Shown: positions 5,417 through 5,821 of the stretch, piece after piece
How the letters are laid out: every line of letters begins with the position of its first letter
Numbering within the stretch: the stretch's first letter is position 1
NCBI GenBank assembly: GCA_002397355.1
Contig: DHAI01000058.1
Span: 9,205-15,025 of the forward strand
DNA from: Ruminococcaceae bacterium UBA4958
GTDB lineage: Bacteria > Bacillota > Clostridia > Oscillospirales > Acutalibacteraceae
Length of the DNA: 5,821 nt
Reading direction: 5' to 3'
Made by a program: the position numbers and the translations under genes
Notes under the pieces: generated by a model
Database searches by the model: none
What the model saw: only the letters and a program-made list of their open reading frames with translations
Told to the model about the DNA's origin: nothing

Positions 5417-5821
5417 ATGCAGAATGCAGCGGAACGCGTCGCCGCCCTCCGCGAAAAAATGAAGGCGGCCGGCGTTCAGGCATACCTGATCCCGTCGGCG
5501 GACCCGCACCTGAGCGAGTATACCCCCGCCCACTGGCAGGCGAGGAAATATTTCTCCGGCTTCACGGGTTCGGCGGGCACGCTCGTCGTGACGGATCACA
5601 AAGCCGGCCTCTGGACGGACGGGCGGTACTTCGTCCAGGCGGAGCGCGAGCTCGAGGGCAGCGGCATCCGGCTGTACCGCATGGCGGGGAAAGGCGTCCC
5701 GACCTACCCGGAGTTCGTGCGGGACGAGCTTTCCGGCGGGGACACCGCCTGCTTCGACGGAAGCCTCTTTTCCGCCGCGGACGTCCGCAAGATGAGACGG
5801 CTTTTCGCGGAGAAGGGGATC
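5417..5821 (+). CDS. Aminopeptidase P family protein (Xaa-Pro aminopeptidase), 5' part
   Basis: The first 135 residues of a gene that runs past the window end. They form the first creatinase-type N-terminal domain of the long, cytosolic aminopeptidase P family (XPNPEP1-like, usually about 590-600 residues), which removes an N-terminal residue from peptides with proline in the second position. Diagnostic segments are LIPSADPHLSEYTPAHW (24-40), FSGFTGSAGTLVVT (46-59) and GLWTDGRYFVQAE (64-76). The metal-binding pita-bread catalytic domain lies beyond the window, so activity cannot be judged. There is no signal peptide, so it should act in the cytoplasm in peptide turnover. The ATG at 5417 follows AAGGAG (5403-5408) by eight bases, and the family's RVAALREKM start lies right after it. 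It is driven by the promoter at 5274-5302 with a long GC-rich leader. A shorter bacterial PepP is less likely, because those lack the PSADPHLSEY pattern. Confidence 0.93.
   Translation, partial: MQNAAERVAALREKMKAAGVQAYLIPSADPHLSEYTPAHWQARKYFSGFTGSAGTLVVTDHKAGLWTDGRYFVQAERELEGSGIRLYRMAGKGVPTYPEFVRDELSGGDTACFDGSLFSAADVRKMRRLFAEKGI

Overview
The window looks like an ordinary chromosomal stretch of a high-GC, anaerobic, low-stress-tolerance Firmicute, most likely a clostridial (Oscillospirales/Ruminococcaceae-like) gut organism. That is an inference from gene content (a class A flavodiiron protein, a DUF1848 protein, a small COG5015-type flavin-binding protein), strong AGGAGG-type ribosome binding sites and sigma-A style TATAAT/TATACT promoters in GC-rich DNA. 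No database search was possible, so the taxon is not fixed.

Layout. Bases 1-801 hold the last 266 codons of a flavodiiron oxygen/NO reductase on the + strand. It is followed after 53 bases by a complete FAD-dependent oxidoreductase (855-2393, +). Converging on it is a DUF1848 protein with a C-terminal radical-SAM-like cysteine cluster (2416-3318, -). Bases 3319-3470 are intergenic: an A/T-flanked intrinsic terminator and a second very GC-rich hairpin lie between the DUF1848 gene and the next minus-strand gene, a small PNPOx-fold flavin protein (3471-3872, -) with its own TATAAT promoter. A short six-cysteine unknown protein (3960-4184, -) follows. It is divergent from a calcineurin-like metallophosphoesterase (4375-5262, +), and the two share a palindromic -10 region. 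Finally, a near-consensus promoter (TTGACA, 17 bases, TATACT) and a roughly 108-base GC-rich, foldable leader precede the first 135 codons of an aminopeptidase P family protein (5417 to the window end, +).

How the genes relate. The flavodiiron protein and the FAD oxidoreductase may be co-transcribed, which could link oxygen detoxification to a flavoenzyme, but nothing in the sequence proves a joint function. The remaining genes look like single-gene transcription units with unrelated jobs. There are no tRNA or rRNA genes, insertion sequences, CRISPR repeats, phage genes or attachment sites that I can see. I did not find a convincing previously undescribed multi-gene system. The best leads are the small cysteine-rich protein with its divergent promoter, the permuted radical-SAM-like DUF1848 protein, and the structured leader of the aminopeptidase gene.
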